From assembly GCF_026341815.1 (NCBI RefSeq), contig NZ_JAPENX010000001.1, positions 3,596,001 to 3,660,000 of the forward strand: DNA of 64,000 nucleotides. The letters run 5' to 3'. Each line of letters starts with the position of its first letter. The first letter of the stretch is position 1. Positions 1-6,783 of the stretch are shown piece after piece. The position numbers and the translations under genes were made by a program. The notes beneath the pieces were generated by a model, which worked only from the letters and a program-made list of their open reading frames with translations, had not been told where the DNA came from and searched no databases. Origin of the DNA: Streptomyces sp. NBC_00572. GTDB taxonomy: Bacteria > Actinomycetota > Actinomycetes > Streptomycetales > Streptomycetaceae.

Positions 1-1063
1 GGCGTGCGGTCTGGGCGAGGAGCCGGTCCAGCTTGGAGAGCGGGAGGACGGCCTCGGCCTCGCCGGCCTCGGCGAGGATCGCCGGGACACCGCCGTGCCG
101 GGGCATGACGACACCACCGGTGGCGAGCATCGGGATGGTCGGGATGTTGACGCCGAAGGTCTTGCCTCCGACGACCGGCACCCATCCGGGGACGCTGACC
201 TTCACCCGGTTCAGGCTGCCGATCATCCCGTTGATCAGGCCGATGACGGCGTTGATCGGGGACTTCACGCCGTCCTTGATGCCGTTGAACGCCCGGGACG
301 CGATGTCCTTGAGGCCGTTCCAGACGGACGACATCTTGTCCTTGACGGCGGTGAACGCGTTCGGGATCGCGGACTTGATCCAGTTCACCACCGGGGTGAT
401 GACGGCCTTGATGCCGTTCCAGACCGTGCTGATCACGGTCTTGATGGCCTTCATCACCGTGGTGATGACCGTCTTCCAGATGTTCACGTAGGTCTTGACG
501 ACGGTCGCGACGGCCTTGACGACGGTGGAGATGGCCTTCTTGATGCCGTTCCAGACCGTCTTGATGAGCGATCCGGCCTTCTGCATGATCGGCCCGATGG
601 CCTTCATGACGGAGCTGATCACCGTCTTGATGGCGCTGAACGCCTTCTTCAGGACCGTCTGCATCGTCTTCGAGCGCAACGCCATCTCGACGATCGACTC
701 GATGAGCGGCATGAAGAGTTCGAGCAGCCGGACCAGGAAGTTGCCCTTCATGGACCGGTTGAGCTTGTCCTGGCCCTTGGCCGCCTTGCCGGCGCCGGAC
801 TCGTACTTGCCGAGCTTGCCGCCGGCCGACTGGGCGGTGTCGCCGGCCTTCTTCATGGCGCGCTCGGCCTGCTCCGAGGCGGTCTTGAGGTTCTTGAGCT
901 GGGTGCCGGAGCCCTGGGCGTTGGTACGGAGCGTCTTGAGCTGGCCGGATGCCGACTTGCCGGCGTCCCCGACCTTCTTGACCGAGGTGCCGGCGTTGGA
1001 CGCCTGCGTCTTGAGGTTGCCGAGGGCGGTGGACGCGTTCTTCAGGTTTCTGACGAGAGACAT
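1..1063 (-). CDS. Phage tail tape-measure-like protein (partial at left edge)
   Basis: The gene reads leftward from ATG at 1063, behind a strong AAGGAGG ribosome site, and stays open to base 1 (354 codons visible). Residues 1-90 are Ala/Lys/Gln/Thr-rich and probably coiled coil. The middle consists of amphipathic segments carrying repeated VWNGIK/VWNGLK motifs. The last visible part has ATGGVVMPRHGG followed by AEAGEAEAVLPLSKL, which resembles the end of many siphophage tape measures (ATGG...GEAGPEAVIPL). Tape measures set tail length and occupy the tail lumen. If the stop lies just outside, this one is far shorter than a normal siphophage tape measure. It is the last visible gene of a minus-strand tail cluster. 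Confidence 0.75.
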   Translation of the reverse strand, partial: MSLVRNLKNASTALGNLKTQASNAGTSVKKVGDAGKSASGQLKTLRTNAQGSGTQLKNLKTASEQAERAMKKAGDTAQSAGGKLGKYESGAGKAAKGQDKLNRSMKGNFLVRLLELFMPLIESIVEMALRSKTMQTVLKKAFSAIKTVISSVMKAIGPIMQKAGSLIKTVWNGIKKAISTVVKAVATVVKTYVNIWKTVITTVMKAIKTVISTVWNGIKAVITPVVNWIKSAIPNAFTAVKDKMSSVWNGLKDIASRAFNGIKDGVKSPINAVIGLINGMIGSLNRVKVSVPGWVPVVGGKTFGVNIPTIPMLATGGVVMPRHGGVPAILAEAGEAEAVLPLSKLDRLLAQTAR

Positions 1064-1094
1064 GGATGTACCTCCTTTCGCGGTGGGGTGGGGA

Positions 1095-2048
1095 TCAGGC
1101 GGTGGCGCCGAGTTCGTCGTTGATGCTGCGGACCGTGGCCGCGAAGTCGCGCATCTTCTGCGCGAGGGTCCCGGTGTTGTCGGCGAGCCGCTTCGCGTTG
1201 TCGGCCGCCTGGCCGAGGGTCCCGGCCTTGGGGACCTTGTCGACCTCCAGGCCGTCCATGGCGAGCTTGAGCTTCCCGATGGCCTTGGCGAACGAGGAGG
1301 TCTTCCGGGGGTTCGCGTTCTTCACGGCGCCGTTGATCTTGCCCATGCCGCTGGCGACCAGGGCCATGTTCTGGTGGTCGACTTCCTTGACCGCCAGGGC
1401 GATCTTCTCGACGACGTCCGCCTTCGCGGCCGCGCCCTTCGTCGGCATCTTGCGGAAGTTCGAGACGAACGAGGGGGCGTGGAGGTTGAACTTCGCGAGG
1501 TGCGGGTTCAGCCGTTCGAGCTGACCGCGCAGCTCGTCGAAGTTGGCGTCCGCGGGGATGTCGGCCATGCCGCCGGGGGCGACGCCGTTTCTCTCGGCCT
1601 CGATCTCCGAGAAGTTCCGTCGGCCGAAGCTGCCGTCCGCACGCGGGCCGAACGTCTCGTTGGTGGCGCTCCTGCCGGCGTGCCACTTCTGCAGCTGGAA
1701 GACGATGAAGGCGCCGAGCGCGGTGAGGAGGATGGGGACGATCATGCCGCCGAGGGCGACGAAGGCGGCCCCGACGGCGGCCATGATGCCTTCCTCGGAG
1801 AACTTCTTGATGATCTCGGCCACGGAGCCGAGGCCCAGCTGTTCGAGGACCTGCTCCCAGGGGGCCTTGACGACTTCCTCGGCGACCTTCTCCTGCTCCG
1901 CCTTGAGGTCCTCGATCAGTTTGTTGACGGGTGCCAGCTGCTGCTTCATCCACTCGGTGGTGGGCAGCGAATTGTGGTCGACCTTCGTGAGGTAGTGCCG
2001 GAGGCTGCCGATCTGGATCGACAGATCCTCCGTTGTCACTTCTGCCAT
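1095..2048 (-). CDS. Phage-cluster hypothetical protein with a membrane segment
   Basis: I do not recognise a family for this 317-residue protein. It begins with a charged helical region (about 20-80), has one long hydrophobic stretch at about 88-119 rich in Ala, Gly, Ile and Val (one long or two tightly packed membrane helices), and ends with a helical tail rich in Lys, Ala and Asn. The ATG at 2048 sits 32 bases upstream of the tape-measure gene on the same strand, so the two are probably cotranscribed. Its place just before the tape measure suggests a tail-associated or membrane-acting role, but this is inference. The reading direction is supported by high GC at third positions. Confidence 0.7.
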   Translation of the reverse strand: MAEVTTEDLSIQIGSLRHYLTKVDHNSLPTTEWMKQQLAPVNKLIEDLKAEQEKVAEEVVKAPWEQVLEQLGLGSVAEIIKKFSEEGIMAAVGAAFVALGGMIVPILLTALGAFIVFQLQKWHAGRSATNETFGPRADGSFGRRNFSEIEAERNGVAPGGMADIPADANFDELRGQLERLNPHLAKFNLHAPSFVSNFRKMPTKGAAAKADVVEKIALAVKEVDHQNMALVASGMGKINGAVKNANPRKTSSFAKAIGKLKLAMDGLEVDKVPKAGTLGQAADNAKRLADNTGTLAQKMRDFAATVRSINDELGATA

Positions 2049-2089
2049 GAGTCACTCCGCTTCCGGCCGGTGACGGCCAAGCGCCGAAA

Positions 2090-2115
2090 AGCCCCTGCCG
2101 GTCCCGGCAGGGGCT
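2090..2115 (-). terminator. Rho-independent terminator-like hairpin in the tail cluster
   Basis: An 11-bp perfect GC-rich stem (AGCCCCTGCCG paired with CGGCAGGGGCT, 4-base loop) is followed on the minus strand by TTTTC. It lies between the 70-residue gene and the next minus-strand gene, so it could end or attenuate the upstream transcript. Confidence 0.6.
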
Positions 2116-2141
2116 CGTTCGTAGGGGCAGCGGGAGGCCGG

Positions 2142-2354
2142 CTAGGCGTCCTCGGTGCGGCGCGGGCCGCGCCGCACCGTCGCGAGGGCGTCGTTCCAGC
2201 CGGCCGCGTAGGCGACCGCCTCACGCCGGTTGACCTCGGCGTACAGCGTGCCGAGCAACGCTCTCTTGTCGAGGGCGGTGGGTCCGTCGAGGAGCTGGCG
2301 GAGGCGGTCCTGGAGAGGGATCTGCGGTCGCGATGCCTCGGCCTGCTGGGTCAT
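2142..2354 (-). CDS. Small hypothetical protein with RRE..A..AGW motif
   Basis: This 70-residue protein has no recognised family. The notable part is residues 44-60, with NRREAVAYAAGWNDAL. The divergent 254-residue protein starting at 2657 has DRRETAAFTAGWAEAV in a similar context, so both probably share a small helical domain. The ATG at 2354 is followed by a hydrophilic, probably all-helical sequence ending in a basic RRGPRRTEDA tail. It sits head-to-head with the plus-strand gene across a roughly 300-base promoter region, a layout typical of a regulatory pair inside phage-derived DNA. Confidence 0.6.
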   Translation of the reverse strand: MTQQAEASRPQIPLQDRLRQLLDGPTALDKRALLGTLYAEVNRREAVAYAAGWNDALATVRRGPRRTEDA

Positions 2355-2656
2355 GGACGCCTGCCTTCCGGTTGCTTGCCCGTGCGTGTGTGGCGGCGCC
2401 GCGGATCAGAGGAGCGGGGGCACCACGTGTTCGAACTCTTGTGCGAACAGAGTGTGGAACACCTGTTCGGGGTTTGTCGAGCGGGAAACGTCTGACGGCG
2501 TGTCTTCTTGCCTGATTCCCGAACGGGTTGGCGGCTGATCGGACCTTCTGTTCGACCGGGTAACCTGGAAGGCGCTCTCCGGACCGGACCACCTCGGGGC
2601 GCGGGGGCGCGAGGGGCGCGCGGGGACCCCAGGGGGCTGGAAGGCAGTGCTGACGC
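2355..2656. other. Divergent intergenic region with CGAAC/GTTCG repeats
   Basis: No gene is seen in these 302 bases between the divergent small genes. The region is rich in GTTCG and CGAAC words, including GTTCGAAC near 2429, CGAACAG paired with CTGTTCG, and a LexA-like palindrome (listed separately). No convincing -10/-35 pair could be fixed by eye. Confidence 0.6.
2456..2469. promoter_or_regulatory. LexA (SOS-box)-like palindrome
   Basis: GGAACACCTGTTCG matches the actinobacterial SOS-box pattern CGAACRNNYGTTCG at 13 of 14 positions; only the first base differs. It lies between divergent genes of the phage-derived cluster. Binding is inferred, not shown. Confidence 0.45.
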
Positions 2657-3421
2657 ATGGAAACGGAGCCGGGAGCCAACCGGCGGGAGCGAGTCGTCGA
2701 CTGGCTCGCGTCCCACCCCGATCTGCCCCATCTCTTCGCACGCCTCTCCGAGCTCGTCCTGGTCCACGGGTACGCCACCGAGGACCTCGTCGTGATGCCC
2801 CGGTCCGAGGTCGACCGCCGGGAAACGGCCGCGTTCACCGCGGGCTGGGCCGAAGCGGTGTCGGACGAACTCCCGCGCATACGACGGGAATACGAGAAGC
2901 GCGTCGCCGACGCCTACTCCCAGGGCCAGGGTGACGCGCGTGGAATCCGCCGGCCCGAGCGCCGGATCGACGGCGGACAGGACGGCGCCCGGGTCATCGC
3001 GCTGCCCTTCGCCCGGCTCCTCGAACCGCCGCCCGCCGTGGTCGAGGCCGAGGAGCGGGTACGCAGGGAACGCGAGCTGTTCGAACAGCGGCCCGAACCG
3101 GAACCCGAGCACACCTCGGGCCCCGATCCGGGCTCGGACCCGGACGTCCTCCTGACCGCCCAGGAGAGCCGCACCCGCAGGAGCGCCCAGCCGGTACGGA
3201 AGGTCGTCCGCGGCAAGGGCGGACGCCCGATCGTGCCGCCGCTCGCCGGGGTACCCGTACAGAACGGCCCGAACGCCGACCGCCGTGACCAGGAGGCCGC
3301 CGACCCGGAGCCGCGTCCGGGCAAGGGGCGCCGGGGGTCGTTGTCCGAGCGCGCCAAGGCCCTGGAGAAGGAACTCTCCGGCGAGCGAGCACGGGAAGCG
3401 CCCCCGGAGTCCGCTCCCTGA
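2657..3421 (+). CDS. Hypothetical protein inserted opposite to the tail genes
   Basis: This 254-residue protein has no recognised family. Residues 1-75 are helical and hold the EVDRRETAAFTAGW motif shared with the 70-residue protein encoded divergently. The C-terminal two thirds are disordered, charged and Pro/Arg/Glu-rich. The reading frame is convincing: third codon positions are almost all G or C. It lies on the plus strand between minus-strand tail genes, separating the chaperone frame from the tape-measure region. That is unusual for a tail operon and suggests an insertion or a control gene. A role in regulating the cluster is possible but unproven. Confidence 0.7.
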   Translation: METEPGANRRERVVDWLASHPDLPHLFARLSELVLVHGYATEDLVVMPRSEVDRRETAAFTAGWAEAVSDELPRIRREYEKRVADAYSQGQGDARGIRRPERRIDGGQDGARVIALPFARLLEPPPAVVEAEERVRRERELFEQRPEPEPEHTSGPDPGSDPDVLLTAQESRTRRSAQPVRKVVRGKGGRPIVPPLAGVPVQNGPNADRRDQEAADPEPRPGKGRRGSLSERAKALEKELSGERAREAPPESAP

Positions 3422-3448
3422 CGGGAACGGCCTCCGGGGGCCGCGGGG

Positions 3449-3979
3449 TCACCCGAAGAACCGGGCGAGGGCATGGGGAGACACGTCCGTGCTCTCCTCG
3501 GCACGCGCGCTCCGCCCGTTCTCGTCGGTGTCCGCGCCGTCGTCGTCCCGGTCCGGACCGCCCGGCCGGGGAACGGGCTCCGGCGGATCGGGCTGGTCGC
3601 CGTCCTCGCCGCCGTTGACGCACAGGAACATCCAGTTGGCGACGGCCAGATGGTCCACCGTGGCGGCCAGCAGGTGATCGGTGATCGACCACTCCGCGGA
3701 CTCGCCGTGGAGCTCCCGCTGGACGGCGCTGTCCTGCGGCAGGTTCTTGATCAGCGCCAGGACCCGGCGGCTGGAGAGGGTGCCGCGGTGCCAGTCGAGG
3801 AGATCGATGGAGTAGTAGCGGAGCAGGTCCGCCTCAAGGGCCTCGGCGTGTTCGTCGACGAACTCGACGAGGCTCAGTCTTCCCCCAGGCCGAGCCCGGT
3901 CTCCTTGCCGTAGGCCTCCAGGATGGCGGCGATGTCCTGCATGGTGACGTCGTGCTGCTCGAAGCGAGCGAACTGCTTC
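3449..3979 (-). CDS. Frameshifted extension of the tail assembly chaperone (GT-type)
   Basis: This minus-strand frame is open from the TGA at 3980-3982 down to the stop at 3449 but has no ATG near its beginning. Its N-terminal coding part reads SLVEFVDEHAEALEADLL, then LLDWHRGTLSSRRVLAL and an HGESAEW motif. This pattern is typical of the second, frameshifted half of siphophage tail assembly chaperones in actinophages. Joining it to the upstream frame (ATG 4164) by a -1 slip gives 238 residues; the span of 716 bases plus one re-read base is divisible by three. The C-terminal third is Pro/Asp-rich and likely disordered. It is probably not translated independently, although an internal ATG exists at 3658. 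Confidence 0.7.
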   Translation of the reverse strand, partial: EAVRSLRAARRHHAGHRRHPGGLRQGDRARPGGRLSLVEFVDEHAEALEADLLRYYSIDLLDWHRGTLSSRRVLALIKNLPQDSAVQRELHGESAEWSITDHLLAATVDHLAVANWMFLCVNGGEDGDQPDPPEPVPRPGGPDRDDDGADTDENGRSARAEESTDVSPHALARFFG

Positions 3980-4164
3980 TCACCCATCAGGAGTTCGAGC
4001 AAGCCGTCCACGTCGTTGTCGTCGAGCTTGCGCAGCGCCTTGGCCGTCGCACGGCTCAGTTCGGTCGGAAGGGTGTAGCTCTCGCCGTCCAGCTCGAAGG
4101 ACCAGGCGCGGCCGTGGGCCTCCTGCCGCTGGGCGCGGGCTGCGTTGACGTCGAAACGGGCCAT
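3874..4164 (-). CDS. Tail assembly chaperone, short form (G-type)
   Basis: This 96-residue protein starts MARFDVNAARAQRQEAHG and continues with a compact domain (SYTLPTELSRATAKALRKL, then DGLLELLMG). That matches the layout of the short tail assembly chaperone encoded just downstream of the major tail protein in long-tailed phages. It keeps the tape measure soluble during tail assembly. The frame ends with GAA GAC TGA just after a five-G run, where a -1 shift would extend it into the overlapping frame ending at 3449. It lies 85 bases downstream of the major tail protein gene. Confidence 0.75.
   Translation of the reverse strand: MARFDVNAARAQRQEAHGRAWSFELDGESYTLPTELSRATAKALRKLDDNDVDGLLELLMGEKQFARFEQHDVTMQDIAAILEAYGKETGLGLGED
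3880..3886 (-). other. Candidate -1 programmed frameshift site
   Basis: On the coding strand the zero frame reads CTG GGG GAA GAC TGA; the five-G run followed by AA can re-pair one base back. Shifting here leads straight into the open frame ending at 3449. Tail-chaperone genes of many long-tailed phages use such a shift. The A-site re-pairing would be imperfect, so the exact slip point is uncertain. Confidence 0.5.
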
Positions 4165-4208
4165 GGTGATGCGTACTCCTTGTTCGAGTGAGTGAAGAGG
4201 AGAGGGGC

Positions 4209-4238
4209 GGGGCGGGACGGATCTCTCCGTCCCGCCCC
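4209..4238 (-). terminator. Strong hairpin after the major tail gene
   Basis: A perfect 13-bp stem (GGGGCGGGACGGA with TCCGTCCCGCCCC) and a TCTC loop lie directly after the major tail protein stop. Partial termination here would give more major tail protein than chaperone, as in many phages. Confidence 0.6.
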
Positions 4239-4249
4239 TGGAGAAGGGA

Positions 4250-4861
4250 TCAGACGGTCGCGGAGTACTGGCTGTCCTTCATGAGGAAGGTCGCCAGCGG
4301 CTTGCCGTCGCCCTTCGACATGGCGGTGAAGGTGACGCCCAGCTGCGACGCGGCCTTGCGGGCCAGCTTGATGTCGTCGGTGGCCGTGACCTGGCCGCGC
4401 GGGATGATGAAGCGGTACTTGACCGCGGTCGTGCCACCGGCCTTGACGTCGGTGAACTCCAGGCCGAGGGCACGCACGTCGGCGAACGGACGCTCGGCGA
4501 TCTCGTAGCGGTAGGTGTCGACGGCCGGGGTCGGCTCCGCCTTGACGGCGTCGCCGCCCATGAAGAACGGCAGCGTGTCCTCGTTGAACTGGAGCAGCGA
4601 GAACTTCAGCGAGAGGTCACGGCTGGAGTAGATGAAGTGGATCGGGGAGACCGACTGCCACGAGTCGATCGGCTCCAGCTTGTCCTTCTTGGAGAAGGTG
4701 ACGCCGTCGCCGGAGGTGAAGCCCAGGTCCTTCCAGCCCGCGCCGGACCAGTCGGCGGCGGAGTCGGTGCCGAACGTGGCCGGGGCGGAGGTGCCCGCGT
4801 CGGCCACGTAGAGCTTGCCGGTACCGGCGACGCGGATCTCGGCCGAGTTGTTTCCTGCCAT
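4250..4861 (-). CDS. Major tail protein (phage tail tube)
   Basis: This 203-residue protein (ATG at 4861, AGGAG upstream) starts MAGNNSAEIRVAGTGKLYV and continues with a beta-rich sequence (LGFTSGDGVTFSKKD, PIHFIYSSRDLSLKFSLLQFNEDTL). This is typical of tail tube subunits of actinobacterial siphophages, with the N-terminal strand hairpin and central Gly/Asp loops. It would stack in rings around the tape measure. The ending TFLMKDSQYSATV lacks the Ig-like C-terminal domain that some major tail proteins carry. It lies between the tail-terminator-like gene and the chaperone genes, the standard module order. Confidence 0.8.
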   Translation of the reverse strand: MAGNNSAEIRVAGTGKLYVADAGTSAPATFGTDSAADWSGAGWKDLGFTSGDGVTFSKKDKLEPIDSWQSVSPIHFIYSSRDLSLKFSLLQFNEDTLPFFMGGDAVKAEPTPAVDTYRYEIAERPFADVRALGLEFTDVKAGGTTAVKYRFIIPRGQVTATDDIKLARKAASQLGVTFTAMSKGDGKPLATFLMKDSQYSATV

Positions 4862-4920
4862 GGTGTGTTTCTCCTTGGTGAGAGGCTGACCGCCCCGGAC
4901 GCTCTGTCCGGGTACGGCAA

Positions 4921-4944
4921 AGGCCCCGCCGGACGGCGAGGCCT
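4921..4944 (-). terminator. Hairpin between tail terminator and major tail genes
   Basis: AGGCCCCGCCG folds with CGGCGAGGCCT with one internal mismatch, and is followed on the minus strand by TTTG. It may be a weak intra-operon terminator; its strength cannot be judged by eye. Confidence 0.4.
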
Positions 4945-4983
4945 GGTCTGTGGGGCGAGCGACTGGGCGCTCGGGGCGAGCGG

Positions 4984-5394
4984 CTAGAACACGCTCAGGG
5001 AGAGGCGGATGACGCACAGGTAGCGGTTGGCGCCCCGGTAGAGGTAGTCGGGCAGCCAGCGCGGCCCGTCCTGCTCCTCGACGTCGTGGACGACGTTGTT
5101 GGCGCCGATCTGCTTGCCGATGGTGGCGAGCAGGGCCCGGCGGGCGCCGTTGGCGAGGACGTGGGCGGCGTTCTTGGTCGGCCCGTACACCTCGAACTCG
5201 ATCAGCGGCATGTCGACGTGCAGGTCGCCGATCCAGGCGCCGCCGCGGCGGTTCACCAGGACGGCGAGCTGGGTGCCGTCGAAGCCCGCCGGCGCGTTGA
5301 CCGCGATGGTCGCGCCGGCGAGCGCCGGATCGGCCTTGAGGACGTCGACGACCAGCTTCTCGACGTCCGGGAATGCACTCGGGGGAGTGGTCAT
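4984..5394 (-). CDS. Tail terminator / tail completion-like protein
   Basis: This 136-residue protein (ATG 5394, GGAGAAAC upstream) reads FPDVEKLVVDVLKADPAL at its N-terminus, with DMPLIEFEVYGPTKNAAH in the middle and YRGANRYLCVIRLSLSVF at the end. This alpha/beta layout, with a variable-length strand preceding GPTKNAAHVLANGARRALL, is typical of the gene before the major tail protein in actinophages, usually annotated tail terminator (gpU-like). Such proteins cap the tail tube and join it to the head. It is the first visible gene of the leftward tail operon; no head genes lie upstream. Confidence 0.65.
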   Translation of the reverse strand: MTTPPSAFPDVEKLVVDVLKADPALAGATIAVNAPAGFDGTQLAVLVNRRGGAWIGDLHVDMPLIEFEVYGPTKNAAHVLANGARRALLATIGKQIGANNVVHDVEEQDGPRWLPDYLYRGANRYLCVIRLSLSVF

Positions 5395-5691
5395 GACGGT
5401 TTCTCCTCGGGTGAGGGGTGCGGGACGGGGTGCCGCCCAGGGCGCTCCGGCGGGAGGGGGCGGGGCGCGGCAGCGCACCCGGACGGCGAACGGCGAAGCC
5501 GCCGCCCGTTGTTCGGGCGCAGCTCCGCCGCTGCACCAACTGTGACAGAGAGCGTGCGCGCACGCAACTAGTTCTGGACGGTCGACAAATCCTCGTTCGC
5601 CCATCCCCTGCACGGCCCTCCGCGGGTCCTTACGCGCGGGGCCCGGACAGGCGCCGGATAGGTTGGCGGCCACCGACCGAGGAGCCGCCCC
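5395..5691. other. Divergent intergenic region upstream of tail operon
   Basis: These 297 bases separate the leftward tail genes from a rightward ATP-grasp gene. The region carries the GCGTGCGCGCACGC palindrome (listed separately). No small gene with a plausible start and ribosome site was seen. Confidence 0.5.
5552..5567. promoter_or_regulatory. Candidate operator upstream of tail operon
   Basis: The minus strand reads TTGCGTGCGCGCACGC, containing a perfect 14-bp palindrome. It matches TTGCGTGCGGGCGCGC at 7939 in 14 of 16 positions. The sharing suggests one regulator acts at both places, perhaps the Xre-type protein encoded at 8087. Confidence 0.45.
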
Positions 5692-6516
5692 GTGCCCGCC
5701 CGCCCCAGCCTTCTGTACGTCACCGACCTCGCCTACCCGGCCCGTGGACGGCGCTACTGCGACGAGGACATCCACCTCACCGCCCGGCTGCGCGAGACCT
5801 TCGACCTGGCGATCTGTCATCCGCTCGACGCCGCCGCGCTCATGGACGGCTTCGACGCCGTCGTCGTACGCAACAGCGGCCCGGTCCTCGGCTACCAGAA
5901 GGAGTACGACGCCTTCCGTGAGCGCGCCCTGGCCGAGGGCACCCGCGTCTACAACCCGCTCCACGGCCGCGGCGACATGGCCGGCAAGCAGTACCTGCTC
6001 GACCTGACCACCGCCGGATACCCCGTCATCCCCACCGTCGACCGGCCCGAGGACCTCCACCGGCTGCCCGCCGCCACCGCGTACGCGGTCAAGCCCAAGG
6101 CCGGGGCCGACTCGATAGGCCTGCGCTTCCTGGCGTACGAGGAACTCGCCGGCCTCGCGTACGACGGCCTCCTCGTCCAGCCGCGCATCGACTTCCGGTA
6201 CGAGGTCTCCTTCTACTTCGTCGACGACCTCTTCCAGTACGCCCTCCACGCCCCCGACCCCGAACGCCGCTGGGTTCTGGAGCCGTACGAGCCCACCGAG
6301 GACGACCTCGCCTTCGCCCGCCGCTTCGTCGACTGGAACACCCTCGACCACGGCATCCAGCGCGTGGACGCCTGCCGCGCCCCCGGCGGCGAGCTGCTCC
6401 TCGTCGAACTGGAAGACCTCAACCCCTATCTCTCCCTGGACCGCGTCCCCGAGGAGACCCGCGACCGCTTCGTCGCCGCCTTCACGGCCTCCCTCGACCG
6501 ATTCCTGAGGGCATGA
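5692..6516 (+). CDS. ATP-grasp family protein
   Basis: This 274-residue protein (GTG 5692 behind GAGGAG) has an N-terminal Rossmann-like part (LLYVTDLAYPARGRR), then PLHGRGDMAGKQYLLDL at about 85-101, AYAVKPKAGADSIGLRF in the nucleotide-binding region, and ELLLVELEDLNPYLSLD near the end. The late E-x-N motif provides the metal ligands of ATP-grasp ligases (RimK, glutathione synthetase and DdlB relatives). These enzymes join a carboxylate to an amine using ATP; the substrate here is unknown. It is convergent with the regulator genes that follow and may be an accessory gene of the same island. Confidence 0.7.
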   Translation: MPARPSLLYVTDLAYPARGRRYCDEDIHLTARLRETFDLAICHPLDAAALMDGFDAVVVRNSGPVLGYQKEYDAFRERALAEGTRVYNPLHGRGDMAGKQYLLDLTTAGYPVIPTVDRPEDLHRLPAATAYAVKPKAGADSIGLRFLAYEELAGLAYDGLLVQPRIDFRYEVSFYFVDDLFQYALHAPDPERRWVLEPYEPTEDDLAFARRFVDWNTLDHGIQRVDACRAPGGELLLVELEDLNPYLSLDRVPEETRDRFVAAFTASLDRFLRA

Positions 6517-6530
6517 GAAAGCGGCATGAG

Positions 6531-6567
6531 AAAGCGCCCCCGTCCTTCCTGGACGGGGGCGCTTCTC
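6531..6567. terminator. Bidirectional terminator between convergent genes
   Basis: A GC-rich perfect stem (AAAGCGCCCCCGTCC with GGACGGGGGCGCTT, TTCCT loop) lies between the ATP-grasp gene and the leftward HTH gene and can serve both strands. Confidence 0.8.
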
Positions 6568-6579
6568 GTACGGGGGGAG

Positions 6580-6783
6580 TCAGGCGGTACGGGGACGGCG
6601 GCGGGCGACACGCTCGGCGGCGAAGACGTCCTCCAGGCGGAAGAGCTGTGCCCGGCCCGCCTTGCCGGCCGCCCGCAGATGACCGAGCTGGACCCACTTG
6701 CGGATGGTCGCGGGGGCGACACCCGCCTCCTCGGCGGCGAGCGGTCCCGGAATCAGGGCCGGCAGGGCGAGCGAGCTCAGCAC
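6580..6783 (-). CDS. Small winged-HTH (excisionase/MerR-like) DNA-binding protein
   Basis: This 67-residue protein starts at GTG 6783, which overlaps the end of the preceding gene (coding strand TCGTGCTGA), so translation is probably coupled. The core AAEEAGVAPATIRKWVQLGH followed by LRAAGKAGRAQLFRLEDV is the helix-turn-helix and wing of MerR/excisionase-type proteins (helix 2 contains ATIRKW; the wing leads to a beta strand). The tail AAERVARRRPRTA is basic. Proteins of this type act as recombination directionality factors or small repressors in actinobacterial mobile elements. No integrase is visible nearby, so a regulatory role is more likely here. Confidence 0.65.
   Translation of the reverse strand: MLSSLALPALIPGPLAAEEAGVAPATIRKWVQLGHLRAAGKAGRAQLFRLEDVFAAERVARRRPRTA

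Noticed and set aside
5395..5691. A possible prophage attachment site near the tail operon
   Set aside because: No duplicated sequence, tRNA gene or integrase was found in the window.
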